A stretch of DNA of 64,000 nucleotides from Caulobacter vibrioides OR37 (GTDB lineage: Bacteria > Pseudomonadota > Alphaproteobacteria > Caulobacterales > Caulobacteraceae), in contig NZ_APMP01000001.1 in the NCBI RefSeq assembly GCF_000372645.1, positions 372,001-436,000 on the forward strand, read 5' to 3'. Below are positions 49,158 through 57,135 of the stretch, piece by piece (the stretch's first letter is position 1; each line of letters opens with the position of its first letter). The notes beneath the pieces are model-generated. The model saw only the letters and a list, made by a program, of their open reading frames with translations. It was not told where the DNA came from and did no database searches. The position numbers and the translations under genes are program-made.

Positions 49158-50192
49158 TCAGCGGGCGACAGACGCGGTCGTGGCTTTGGGCGGGGCGCAG
49201 AGCGCGGCGACGAACGCGCGCAGACCGCCCTCCCCGCGCCGGACGCGCTTGTCGTATTCCAGGGTGGTGACGTTGTAGACGCCGGCCATGCCGAGGCCGC
49301 CGGCCGCGTCGATGCGCATCATGTCGTGCTGACACATCTTGCCAGGCTCGACACAGCGATTGACGGCCGCGTCGAACAGGTCGCGATCGACCGATGCGAA
49401 GCGCTGCACGGGGGTCTTCTGGCTCGGCTTTTCCAAGACGAGATAGACCGAACGGTTCAGCTCGCCCTTGCCGCCGCGGACGTCCCGCGCCCATTGCTGG
49501 AAGTCGGCCTGGCTCAGGCCATGGAACTTGAAGCGCATGTCCGAGAAGCCCGCGCCGCTGTAATTGGCCGAGAAGCCCTCGTACTCGCCGGGCTTGTTGA
49601 TCACGGCATGCAGCTGGGTCCGCATCCCGGGCATGGCGTAGATCTGGCCGGCCAGGGCGGGAACGTAGAACGAGTTCATCACCGACGAGCTGGTCAGGTC
49701 GAAATCGATCGGCGTGTCGACTGGCGCGGCCAGTTCGTTGACCGTGGCGATTCCCAGCTCCGGATAGATGAATAGCCATTTCCAATCGAGGGCGACCACC
49801 TGGACCTTCAAAGGCTTCGTGGCGGCGGCTCGGCCGGGCGCGATGCGGTCCAGCGGTCGATAGGGGTCCAACAGATGCGTGCTGGTCCAGGTCACCGCGC
49901 CCAGGATGGTGATGATCACCAGCGGCGCGGCCCAGATCACGATCTCCAGTCGCGTCGAATGGTGCCAATCGGGATCGTACTTCGCCGCTTCGTTCGAGCG
50001 ACGGTACTTCCACGCGAACAGCAGCGTGAGAATGATCACCGGCACGATGATCAGCAGCATCAGCACGGTGGCGATGATGATCAGGTCGCGCTGCTGCGCC
50101 GCGATATCCCCGGAGGGGTTCATCACGACCATCTTGCAGCCGCCGAGGGCCAGCAGGAGCGGCGCGACGGCGATTTTCTTCAACGCTTGCAT
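49158..50192 (-). CDS. cyoA: Cytochrome o ubiquinol oxidase subunit II
   Basis: 344 aa from ATG 50192; the frame extends 12 residues further but this start begins the signal sequence. Signal peptide with lipobox LLLALGGCK, then two membrane segments (about 34-56 and 80-102) and a periplasmic cupredoxin-like domain. No CuA cysteine/histidine set is visible in the expected place (GEYEGFSANYSGAGFSDMRF), so it is a quinol oxidase rather than a cytochrome c oxidase. Two cysteines occur near the C-terminus (RCVEPGKMC). First gene of cyoABCD-surf1-regBA; the promoter lies in 50193-50433. Confidence 0.93.
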   Translation of the reverse strand: MQALKKIAVAPLLLALGGCKMVVMNPSGDIAAQQRDLIIIATVLMLLIIVPVIILTLLFAWKYRRSNEAAKYDPDWHHSTRLEIVIWAAPLVIITILGAVTWTSTHLLDPYRPLDRIAPGRAAATKPLKVQVVALDWKWLFIYPELGIATVNELAAPVDTPIDFDLTSSSVMNSFYVPALAGQIYAMPGMRTQLHAVINKPGEYEGFSANYSGAGFSDMRFKFHGLSQADFQQWARDVRGGKGELNRSVYLVLEKPSQKTPVQRFASVDRDLFDAAVNRCVEPGKMCQHDMMRIDAAGGLGMAGVYNVTTLEYDKRVRRGEGGLRAFVAALCAPPKATTASVAR

Positions 50193-50433
50193 GGGGGAGT
50201 AACGATCGGGCGGGTGGTTAGGACGCATGGCCGGCCGCGATAATGGATGGCGCCGCGCCGCGACATTGGACGGTTTGTCCTAGGTCAAAAAATGCCGCCC
50301 GCAGCGCGCCGGAGCCGAACACCGTTCAAGACGTTTGCCAGACCCGTCCGTTTGGTCTCATGCTGCGCCTTAGAACGCCGAAAAGGCGACGGGACCGACG
50401 GGACGGAACGGCAGGAAAAGGCGCGTAACGCAT

Positions 50434-51771
50434 ATGGCTCAGCAATTCGTAATCCCCACGTCGTCGGGCCTGGAGCGCGACGCCCGAAGACTCCACGCCG
50501 ACCACAAGGGGGTCCGCCCCGGTGAGATCGCCATCGGTGTGGTGATTGGTCGCACCTCCGAGTTCTTCGACTTCTTCGTCTACGCGATCGCCTCGGTGCT
50601 GGTGTTTCCCCAGCTGTTCTTCCCGTTCGTCGATCGACTGACGGGCGTTCTGCTGTCGTTTGGCGTCTTCGCCCTGGCCTTTATCGCCCGTCCCATCGGC
50701 TCGGCGATCTTCGGCATGATCGACCGCCGCCACGGCCGAGGCGTGAAGCTGACCATCGCGCTGTTCCTGCTGGGCGGCTCGACCGCCGCCATCAGCTTCT
50801 TGCCTGGCTACGCCGCGGTTGGACCTCTGGCCATCTGGGCCCTGGCGGCCTGCCGCGTCGGACAAGGCCTGGCGCTGGCCGGCGCCTGGGACGGCCTGGC
50901 CTCGCTGCTGGCGCTGAACGCGCCGGAGAACAAGCGCGGCTGGTACGCCATGATCCCGCAACTGGGCGCGCCGTTCGGCTTCATGCTGGCCAGCGGCCTC
51001 TTCGCCTATTTCGTCGCGAGCCTGGGGGCCAAGGACTTTCTGGACTGGGGCTGGCGCTATCCGTTCTTCGCGGCCTTCGCCATCAACGTGGTGGCGCTGT
51101 TCGCCCGCCTGCGCATCGTGGCCACCGACGAGTTCGGCGCCCTGTTCGAGCGTCGCGAACTACGCCCTGCCCGCTTGACCAACCTGATCCGCCACGAGGG
51201 CGGCAACGTAATCATCGGCGCCTTCGCCCCGCTGGCCACCTTCGCCATGTTCCATCTGGTGACGGTGTTCCCGCTGTCGTGGGTGACGCTGCACCAGCCC
51301 GACGAAGCCCTAACCTTCCTGCGGATCGAGCTGGTTGGCGCTCTGGTGGGCGTGGTGTCCATCATGATCTCGGGCTGGATCGCCGATCGGATCAATCGCC
51401 AGAACCAACTGGCCCTCTCGGCCATTCTGATCGGCGGCTTCAGCCTTCTCGCGCCGCGCCTGATGGACGCCGGAAGCGGCGGCCGCACCGCCTATGTGCT
51501 GATCGGTTTCGCGATCCTGGGCCTGTCCTTCGGTCAAGCCGCCGGCGCGGTCAGCTCGCGGTTCTCCAAGCGCTTCCGCTATTCGGGCGCGGCCCTGACG
51601 TCGGACCTGTCGTGGCTGATCGGCGCGGGCTTCGCCCCGTTGGCGGCCCTCAGCCTGGCCAGCTTCTGGGGCCTTCCGGCCGTTGGTCTCTATCTGGCCT
51701 CTGGCGCGGTCGCCACGTTGGTCGCCCTGACCATCGATCGGCAGAAGCGCCTGCGCGCCCAAAAGATCTAA
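50434..51771 (+). CDS. MFS transporter, metabolite:H+ symporter (MHS/ProP-like)
   Basis: 445 aa with 12 predicted membrane segments. The MHS-family N-terminus is visible in GVVIGRTSEFFDFFVYAIAS and RPIGSAIFGMIDRRHGR; a central loop (about 250) separates two six-helix halves. The substrate is unknown (family members carry osmolytes or organic acids). It is divergent from cyoA with a 241-base gap. The hairpin at 51780-51806 follows its stop. Confidence 0.85.
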   Translation: MAQQFVIPTSSGLERDARRLHADHKGVRPGEIAIGVVIGRTSEFFDFFVYAIASVLVFPQLFFPFVDRLTGVLLSFGVFALAFIARPIGSAIFGMIDRRHGRGVKLTIALFLLGGSTAAISFLPGYAAVGPLAIWALAACRVGQGLALAGAWDGLASLLALNAPENKRGWYAMIPQLGAPFGFMLASGLFAYFVASLGAKDFLDWGWRYPFFAAFAINVVALFARLRIVATDEFGALFERRELRPARLTNLIRHEGGNVIIGAFAPLATFAMFHLVTVFPLSWVTLHQPDEALTFLRIELVGALVGVVSIMISGWIADRINRQNQLALSAILIGGFSLLAPRLMDAGSGGRTAYVLIGFAILGLSFGQAAGAVSSRFSKRFRYSGAALTSDLSWLIGAGFAPLAALSLASFWGLPAVGLYLASGAVATLVALTIDRQKRLRAQKI

Positions 51772-51779
51772 AAGCCCAT

Positions 51780-51806
51780 GGCGAGCGCGGCGCGACCGCG
51801 CTCGCC
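51780..51806. terminator. GC-rich hairpin between the convergent MFS gene and emrB
   Basis: An 11-base perfect stem (51780-51790 with 51796-51806) and a CGCGA loop. It has no U tract in either direction, but its location between two converging stop codons suits a transcription terminator. Confidence 0.5.
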
Positions 51807-51814
51807 AGTCAGGA

Positions 51815-53371
51815 TCAGTCGGCCGCGGCGTGCGCCCCGCCGCCGCTCATCGCCCGCTTGGTCAGCCAGATCAGCGGGATCAGGATCACGCAGAGCCAGG
51901 CCGAGACGCGGAAGAAGTCGAGCGCCGCCAACAAATAGGCCTGATTGATCACCTGCTGAGTGACCGCCCCAACCGCCTGCAGATGGCTCATCCCGGTCGC
52001 CTGTAGCTTGCCGACCGCGTCGATCCACGCAGGGCTGCCCGAACTCATCGTTTCGGCCAGGCGCGTCTGGTGCACGGACTCGCCCCGATCCCAGATCGTC
52101 GTCGCCAACGAAGCCGCGAAGCTGCCGGCGGTGATCCGCGAGAAGTTCGACAACCCCGAGGCCTGCGGCGTCTGCTGCGGCGGAATGCCGTTCAGCGAAA
52201 TGGTCACCATCGAGATGAAGAAGGTGCTCATCGCCACGCCTTGCACCAGCATCGGCATGACCAGCGCCCAGAAGTTGGCGTCCGGCGTGTAGCCCGAGCG
52301 CATGTAGAACGACAGAGCGAACGCGGCCAGAGACAGCGTCGCCATCCAGCGGGCGTCCACCTTGCCCATCAGGCGGGCCATGAACGGGGTCAGGAACACC
52401 GCCACCACGCCGCTGGGCGCGGCCACCAGACCGGCCCAGGTCGCGATGTAGCCCATCCGAGTCTGCAGCCACAGCGGCAGCAAGAGGTTGTTGCCGAAGA
52501 ACACCGCGTAGCCCAGGCAGAAGGCGATCGTGCCGATCACGAAGTTGCTGGAGCGGAACAGCGACAGGTCGACGATCGGGTTCTTCTCGTTCACTTCCCA
52601 GATTACCCAGGCGATGAAAAAGATGATCGCCAGGATCAGCTCCACGACGATGGCCGGCGACGAGAACCAGTCGGCCTCCTTGCCGGTGTCCAGCATGACC
52701 TGCAAAGCGCCGACCCAGATCAGCAGCAGCATGAAACCGGTGCGATCGATCGGCAGCTTGCGGGTCGGGGTCTCGCGGCTGGCCATGTTGCGCCAGCAGA
52801 TGACCGCGCAAAGGATGCCGACGGGGACGTTGATCAGGAAGATCCACGGCCAGGAGATGTTATCGGAGATGTAGCCGCCCAGGATCGGACCACAGATCGG
52901 CGCGACCAGCGTGGTCATCGACCAGATCGCCAGGGCCGTGCCCCGCTTGTTGGGTGGGAAGATCATGATCAGTAGGGCTTGCGACCCGGGGATCATGGGT
53001 CCCGACACCGCCCCTTGCAGGATGCGGAAGAAGATCAGCGACTCCAGGTTCCAGGAGACGCCGCACAAGAACGAGGCGATCGTGAACAGGATCACCGAGG
53101 CCACGAAGGTCTTGACCACGCCATAGCGGCCCATCAGCCAGCCCGTCAGCGGCACCGAAACGCCGTTGGCGACGGCGAAGGCGGTGATCACCCAGGTGCC
53201 CTGGCTGGAGCTGACGCCCAGATTGCCGGCGATGGTGGGGATCGAGACGTTGGCGATGGTGCTGTCCAGCACCTGCATGAAGGTGCCCAGCGCCAAGGCG
53301 ATCGAGGTGACAGCCAGCAGTCCGCCCGCCATGGGCGGCGGACCTGAGGCTTGAGAGGGATCGGACGCCAT
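51815..53371 (-). CDS. emrB: DHA2-family MFS efflux permease (EmrB-like)
   Basis: 518 aa with 14 predicted membrane segments. It has the DHA2 signatures VLDSTIANVSIPTIAGNLG, TWVITAFAVANGVSVPLTGWL, GRYGVVKTF and GPILGGYISDNISWPWIFLINVPVGI. It exports toxic compounds by proton antiport and works with EmrA and an outer-membrane factor. ATG 53371 lies 25 bases after the end of emrA. It is the last gene of the nodT-emrA-emrB operon. Confidence 0.93.
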   Translation of the reverse strand: MASDPSQASGPPPMAGGLLAVTSIALALGTFMQVLDSTIANVSIPTIAGNLGVSSSQGTWVITAFAVANGVSVPLTGWLMGRYGVVKTFVASVILFTIASFLCGVSWNLESLIFFRILQGAVSGPMIPGSQALLIMIFPPNKRGTALAIWSMTTLVAPICGPILGGYISDNISWPWIFLINVPVGILCAVICWRNMASRETPTRKLPIDRTGFMLLLIWVGALQVMLDTGKEADWFSSPAIVVELILAIIFFIAWVIWEVNEKNPIVDLSLFRSSNFVIGTIAFCLGYAVFFGNNLLLPLWLQTRMGYIATWAGLVAAPSGVVAVFLTPFMARLMGKVDARWMATLSLAAFALSFYMRSGYTPDANFWALVMPMLVQGVAMSTFFISMVTISLNGIPPQQTPQASGLSNFSRITAGSFAASLATTIWDRGESVHQTRLAETMSSGSPAWIDAVGKLQATGMSHLQAVGAVTQQVINQAYLLAALDFFRVSAWLCVILIPLIWLTKRAMSGGGAHAAAD

Positions 53372-53396
53372 GGGACGTCTCCTTGCGAACGCTGGA

Positions 53397-54527
53397 TTAC
53401 TTCGCGACGTCGATCTTGGCCTTCATCGACAGGCCCACGCGGAGGGGGTGCTTGGCGAGATCGGCCGGGTCCAGGGTGATGCGGACGGGAACGCGCTGAA
53501 CGACCTTGATCCAGTTTCCCGAGGCGTTCTGGGCCGGGATCAGCGAGAAGGCCGAACCGCTGCCGCCGGCCAGGCCCTTGACCTTGCCGTGGAACTTCAC
53601 GCCGCCGCCGTAGAGGTCGGAGGTCAGGACGACCGGTTGGCCGGGGACCACCTTCTTCAGCTGCACTTCCTTGAAGTTGGCATCGACATAGGCCTCGCGG
53701 ACCGGCACCACGGCCATCATCGGCGCGCCGACCGCCACCTGCTAGCCGACCTGCACCGACTTGCGAGCCACCACGCCATCGACCGGCGCGCGCACCACGG
53801 TGCGGGCCAGGCTCAGGCGAGCCGCCTCGAGGCGCGCCCGCGCGGCCAGGACCTCGGGGTTCTCACCAACGGAAGCGCCAGAGATCAGCACGGTGTTGGC
53901 TTCGCGAGAACCCAGGGCGGCGTCGCGGCTGGCTAGGGCCTGGGCGCGGACGGCTTGGGCGGCGTTCAGCGCGGCCTGGGCGTTGGCGAAGCGGTTCTGG
54001 GCGGCGGTCAGCTCGTCGCCCGACACGGCGCCCTGCGACACCAGGGCCTGGCGACGCGAGAGGTCCACTCGGGCGCGTTCGACGTCGGCTTTCGCGGCGG
54101 TGATCTGGGCGTCGGCGCGGGCCACATCGGCCTGACGGGCCTCGAACTGCCCCGCAAGGGCCGTATCGGAGGCGAAATAGCCCTTCACCTTGCGCTCGGC
54201 CTGACCCAAGGCGGCCTCGGCCTGGGCGACGGCGATGCGGGCGTCGGCGTCGTCGATGATCACCAGAGGATCGCCGGCCTTCACGGCCTGGGTTTCCGAG
54301 ACGAAGATCTTGGCCACCGGACCGGGCGACAGGGCCGTGACCTGGGCGGTCTCGGCGCCGACATAGGCGTCGTCGGTCTCGACATAGTGGCTGTCGAAAG
54401 CCAGCCACCAGGCGCCATAGCCGACGACGCCGATGGCGACGGCCCCGCCCAGCAGGGTCAGTTGCTGGCGGCGCTTGGCGTTGGAAGCGACCTGTGTCGC
54501 GGGAGCGGGCTGAGCGGGATCGGACAT
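53397..54527 (-). pseudogene. emrA: HlyD/EmrA-type membrane-fusion protein gene interrupted by an in-frame TAG
   Basis: Two parts in one frame, separated only by TAG at 53742-53744, with no frame change. The first part (54527-53745, 261 residues) has a short cytoplasmic N-terminus, a membrane anchor (LTLLGGAVAIGVVGYGAWWLAF), ETDDAYVGAETAQVTALSPG (lipoyl-like), a long coiled coil and RAPVDGVVARKSVQVG. The second part continues QVAVGAPMMAVVPV and DANFKEVQLKKVVPGQPV. The homologous position is VGQ-Q, so CAG became TAG by one C-to-T change. Translation would stop ~70% through, losing the beta-barrel end. It could be a real mutation, a sequencing error or suppressed. Confidence 0.88.
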
Positions 54528-54562
54528 GTTCGTAAGTCCTAGAGTGCGAATGTCGGGAGGGT

Positions 54563-56005
54563 TCAGGCGCCGGTGAAACCGCCGCCGAGGGCGCGGACCA
54601 GGGCGATGTCGAGGGCGAAGGCGCGGCTTTCCAGGTCGGCGACCACCCGGCGCTGGGCCAGTACCGACTGCTCGGCCAGCAGCACCGATTGATAGGTCGA
54701 CAGCTGGCCTTCGTAGCGTAGGCGAGCGATGCGGTAGGCGTTCTCGTTGGCCGTCAAGGCGGCGCGGGCGTCGGCCAGGCGGCTGGTCAACGCCTTTTGG
54801 CTGGCGGCGACGTCGGCGACCTCGCGCAAGGCTTGGGTCAGGGCGCCGTCATAGCTGGCGACAGCCGCGTCGCGATCGGCCTCCGCGCCGCGCAGCCCGG
54901 CGCGCAGACGACCGCCCTCGAAGATCGGCAGGCGCAGGGCCGGCCCGACCTGGCCGATGTCCGAACCGCTGGCGAACAGCTTGTCGAGATAGAGCGACTG
55001 ATAGCCGATGAAGCCCGTCAGGTTGATGTCGGGATAGAACGCCGCCTTGGCCTGCCTGGTCCGCGAGGTCGCGGCCTCGGCGCGCCACTTGGCGGCCACG
55101 ACGTCGGGACGTCGGCCGATCAGATTGGCCGGCAGGTTCTCGGGCAGGCCGAAGGGCTTCAGCGTGGCGGCCGCCGGACGGACGATAGCCAGGCCGCGAT
55201 CCGGCCCCGCGCCGACCAAGGCGGCCAAGGCGTTGCGGGTCAGGGCGATCTGCTCGTCGAGCGCGGAAAGCTCCGCTTTCGAGGCCGGCGGACCGGCGGC
55301 CGCCTGTTCGCTTTCGGCCTTGGTGTCGAGCCCGTTGGCGACGCGCTTGGCCACCAGGTCGCTGGTTTCCTGGCGGAGGCGCACGGCCTGTTCGGCGACG
55401 TCGCGCTGGGCGTAAAGGCGCGAAAGCTCGGCATAGGTCGAGGCGACGGCGGTCGAAAGGGTGAGCCTGGCCTGGGCGGCGTCGGCCTCGGCGGCCTTGA
55501 CCTCCGACGTGGCGGCGGCGATGGCGGCGCGGTTCTTGCCGAAGAAGTCCAGCTCCCAACTGGCGTCCAGCGCTAGGCGGCCGTAGCTGTTGTAGCCCTG
55601 GGGCACGAACTGCGCCGGAATGCCGAGATTATAGCTCTGCTTGGCCTCGTTGGCGTCGGCGCTGGCGCCGATGCGCGGCAGGTCGGCGGCCTTGGCCTGG
55701 CTGACCAGGCTCTGGGCGCGACGCAGACGCGCCTCGGCGGCCGCCAGCGTCGGCGAGCCTTTGAGGGCTTCATCCTCGAGAGCGTTCAGCTGGGCGTCGC
55801 CGTAGCCTTTCCACCAGGCGTCCGCCGGCCAGTCGGCGACGGGCGCGGCGATCAGGGTCTGGGCGGTCTCGTAGGCCGATGCGGCCTTGGCGACCCGCGC
55901 CGCCTGAGCCGGGGGCAGACTGGCGCAGGCGGCTAGGATCAAGGCGCTGGCCGCGGCGAGATAGGGTCCGTTACGGCGCGAGGCGGCGGCGGGAAAGGTC
56001 GTCAT
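54563..56005 (-). CDS. nodT: RND/MFS efflux outer-membrane factor, NodT family lipoprotein
   Basis: 480 aa from ATG 56005, where the signal peptide begins; lipobox ALILAACASL. The paired OEP domains follow: DAWWKGYGDAQLNALEDEAL, GRLALDASWELDFFGKNRAAIAAA, the NodT signature LIGRRPDVVAAKWRAEAATS, and GPALRLPIFEGGRLRAGLRGAEAD. It is predicted to form a trimeric outer-membrane channel docking with EmrA. It is the first gene of the operon and begins 19 bases from a TetR operator half-site. Confidence 0.92.
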   Translation of the reverse strand: MTTFPAAASRRNGPYLAAASALILAACASLPPAQAARVAKAASAYETAQTLIAAPVADWPADAWWKGYGDAQLNALEDEALKGSPTLAAAEARLRRAQSLVSQAKAADLPRIGASADANEAKQSYNLGIPAQFVPQGYNSYGRLALDASWELDFFGKNRAAIAAATSEVKAAEADAAQARLTLSTAVASTYAELSRLYAQRDVAEQAVRLRQETSDLVAKRVANGLDTKAESEQAAAGPPASKAELSALDEQIALTRNALAALVGAGPDRGLAIVRPAAATLKPFGLPENLPANLIGRRPDVVAAKWRAEAATSRTRQAKAAFYPDINLTGFIGYQSLYLDKLFASGSDIGQVGPALRLPIFEGGRLRAGLRGAEADRDAAVASYDGALTQALREVADVAASQKALTSRLADARAALTANENAYRIARLRYEGQLSTYQSVLLAEQSVLAQRRVVADLESRAFALDIALVRALGGGFTGA

Positions 56006-56023
56006 GGGGAGAACCTTGATGTG

Positions 56024-56033
56024 ACCGTACGGT
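56024..56033. promoter_or_regulatory. TetR operator copy 1 (nodT-emrAB side)
   Basis: ACCGTACGGT, a perfect 10-base palindrome, 19 bases upstream of the nodT ATG. An identical copy lies at 56092-56101, so the divergent TetR protein likely represses both transcripts. Confidence 0.7.
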
Positions 56034-56085
56034 ATAGTCATATGCGTAGCCAGCAAGTAGGCTCCGCTTGCGGCGCCGTCAAGGA

Positions 56086-56102
56086 GACCGTACCGTACGG
56101 TC
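56086..56102. promoter_or_regulatory. TetR operator copy 2 (tetR side)
   Basis: GACCGTACCGTACGGTC contains the same ACCGTACGGT palindrome (56092-56101) within a 17-base inverted-repeat block. It lies 14 bases upstream of the tetR-family ATG and probably mediates autoregulation. Confidence 0.72.
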
Positions 56103-56115
56103 GAGAGATATTTTG

Positions 56116-56745
56116 ATGGACATCAAGCCCCGCAAAGACCGCGACTCGCGTCGTGAGGCCATTCTGGACATCGCGGCGGAACTCTTCTTGAACGAAGGGT
56201 TCGAAGCGACATCGATGTCGACCATCGCCGCGCGGGTCGGCGGCTCGAAAAGCACGCTCTATAACTACTTCAAGAGTAAGGAAGAAATCTTCCAGGCCCA
56301 CGTCGAACGCTACTGTAACTGGCAGAGCGAAGAGATGTTCCACCTGCTGGACGACGAAGGCGACGATGTGAGCGCGGCCTTGACCCGGATTGGTCGACGC
56401 TATGTCACCAACGTCATGTCCGACCGCAATATGCGCCATTTCCGCCTGATCGTGTCGGCGGCCGAGCGGTCGCCGGAGCTAGGCAAGGCGTTCTACGAGG
56501 CCGGCCCCTTGCGCGGCGCGCGCTTGCTGGGCGGCTTTCTGGCGCGGATGCGAGACAAGGGCCTGATCGACGCCGCCGATCCCCTGAGCGCGGCGCACCA
56601 GTTCATCGGTCTGTGCCAGAACCGGATGCTCAAGTCGCGTCTCGTCGGCCATTCCAGCGAGCCCACCCGCCAGGAAGTCGACGCCGAGGTCGACGCGGCG
56701 GTCAGGACGTTCGTAGCCGCCTTCGCGCCGCGCGCCGCGCCATAG
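56116..56745 (+). CDS. TetR/AcrR family transcriptional regulator
   Basis: 209 aa from ATG 56116. The N-terminal helix-turn-helix (about 10-60) reads RREAILDIAAELFLNEGFEATSMSTIAARVGGSKSTLYNYFKSKEEIF. The C-terminal ligand-binding part contains RHFRLIVSAAERSPELGKAFYEAG, of the TetR_C AcrR-like type. Divergence from the nodT-emrA-emrB operon and the paired operators between them mark it as that operon's local repressor. Confidence 0.92.
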   Translation: MDIKPRKDRDSRREAILDIAAELFLNEGFEATSMSTIAARVGGSKSTLYNYFKSKEEIFQAHVERYCNWQSEEMFHLLDDEGDDVSAALTRIGRRYVTNVMSDRNMRHFRLIVSAAERSPELGKAFYEAGPLRGARLLGGFLARMRDKGLIDAADPLSAAHQFIGLCQNRMLKSRLVGHSSEPTRQEVDAEVDAAVRTFVAAFAPRAAP

Positions 56746-56872
56746 CCCCGCGGCTCCTCGCTCCCGGCGACCGAGGACGCCAGACCTTCCCCTTGGTCAT
56801 CTGACGAATTCGTGTGTTGGGGTTTATCGCCCTGGCGCCGCAGGCTGCGCCTCGAGTGGAACGGAGCCCACC

Positions 56873-57067
56873 ATGACCGAACGTGTCTTTCGCCAGGGCG
56901 ACATGCTGCTGCGCACCGGCGTCGATCTGCCCCATCTCGGCGTCTTTTCCGGACAGGTCTATGAGGTGGAGGATTTCCACCATCATTCGGACGGCCTCTA
57001 TGTGAAGGGCGTTCCGGAGGGCCTGGACCCCGCGAGCTTCAGGCCCGTCGAGGAAGTCTCGGCCTAG
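56873..57067 (+). CDS. Small protein of unknown function (64 aa)
   Basis: 64 aa, no membrane segment, starts MTERVFRQGDMLLRTGVDLP. The sequence resembles a small beta-rich fold (HLGVFSGQVYEVEDFHHHSDGLYVKGVPEGL). GGAG lies 7 bases upstream of ATG 56873, and a strong terminator follows, which supports a real gene. I do not recognise the family; the HHH at about 37-39 could bind metal but nothing shows that. Confidence 0.7.
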   Translation: MTERVFRQGDMLLRTGVDLPHLGVFSGQVYEVEDFHHHSDGLYVKGVPEGLDPASFRPVEEVSA

Positions 57068-57093
57068 GACGGCCTCCTGGCTAGCGCCTTGGA

Positions 57094-57120
57094 CGCGCGG
57101 ACCTTGGTCCGCGCGCTTTT
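57094..57120 (+). terminator. Rho-independent terminator after the 64-aa gene
   Basis: Ten-base stem (57094-57103 with 57106-57115) followed by CTTTTG. It lies 27 bases past the stop of the small gene and also at the convergent end of the acrAB-nodT operon. Confidence 0.8.
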
Positions 57121-57135
57121 GTCGTTGGGGGGCGT

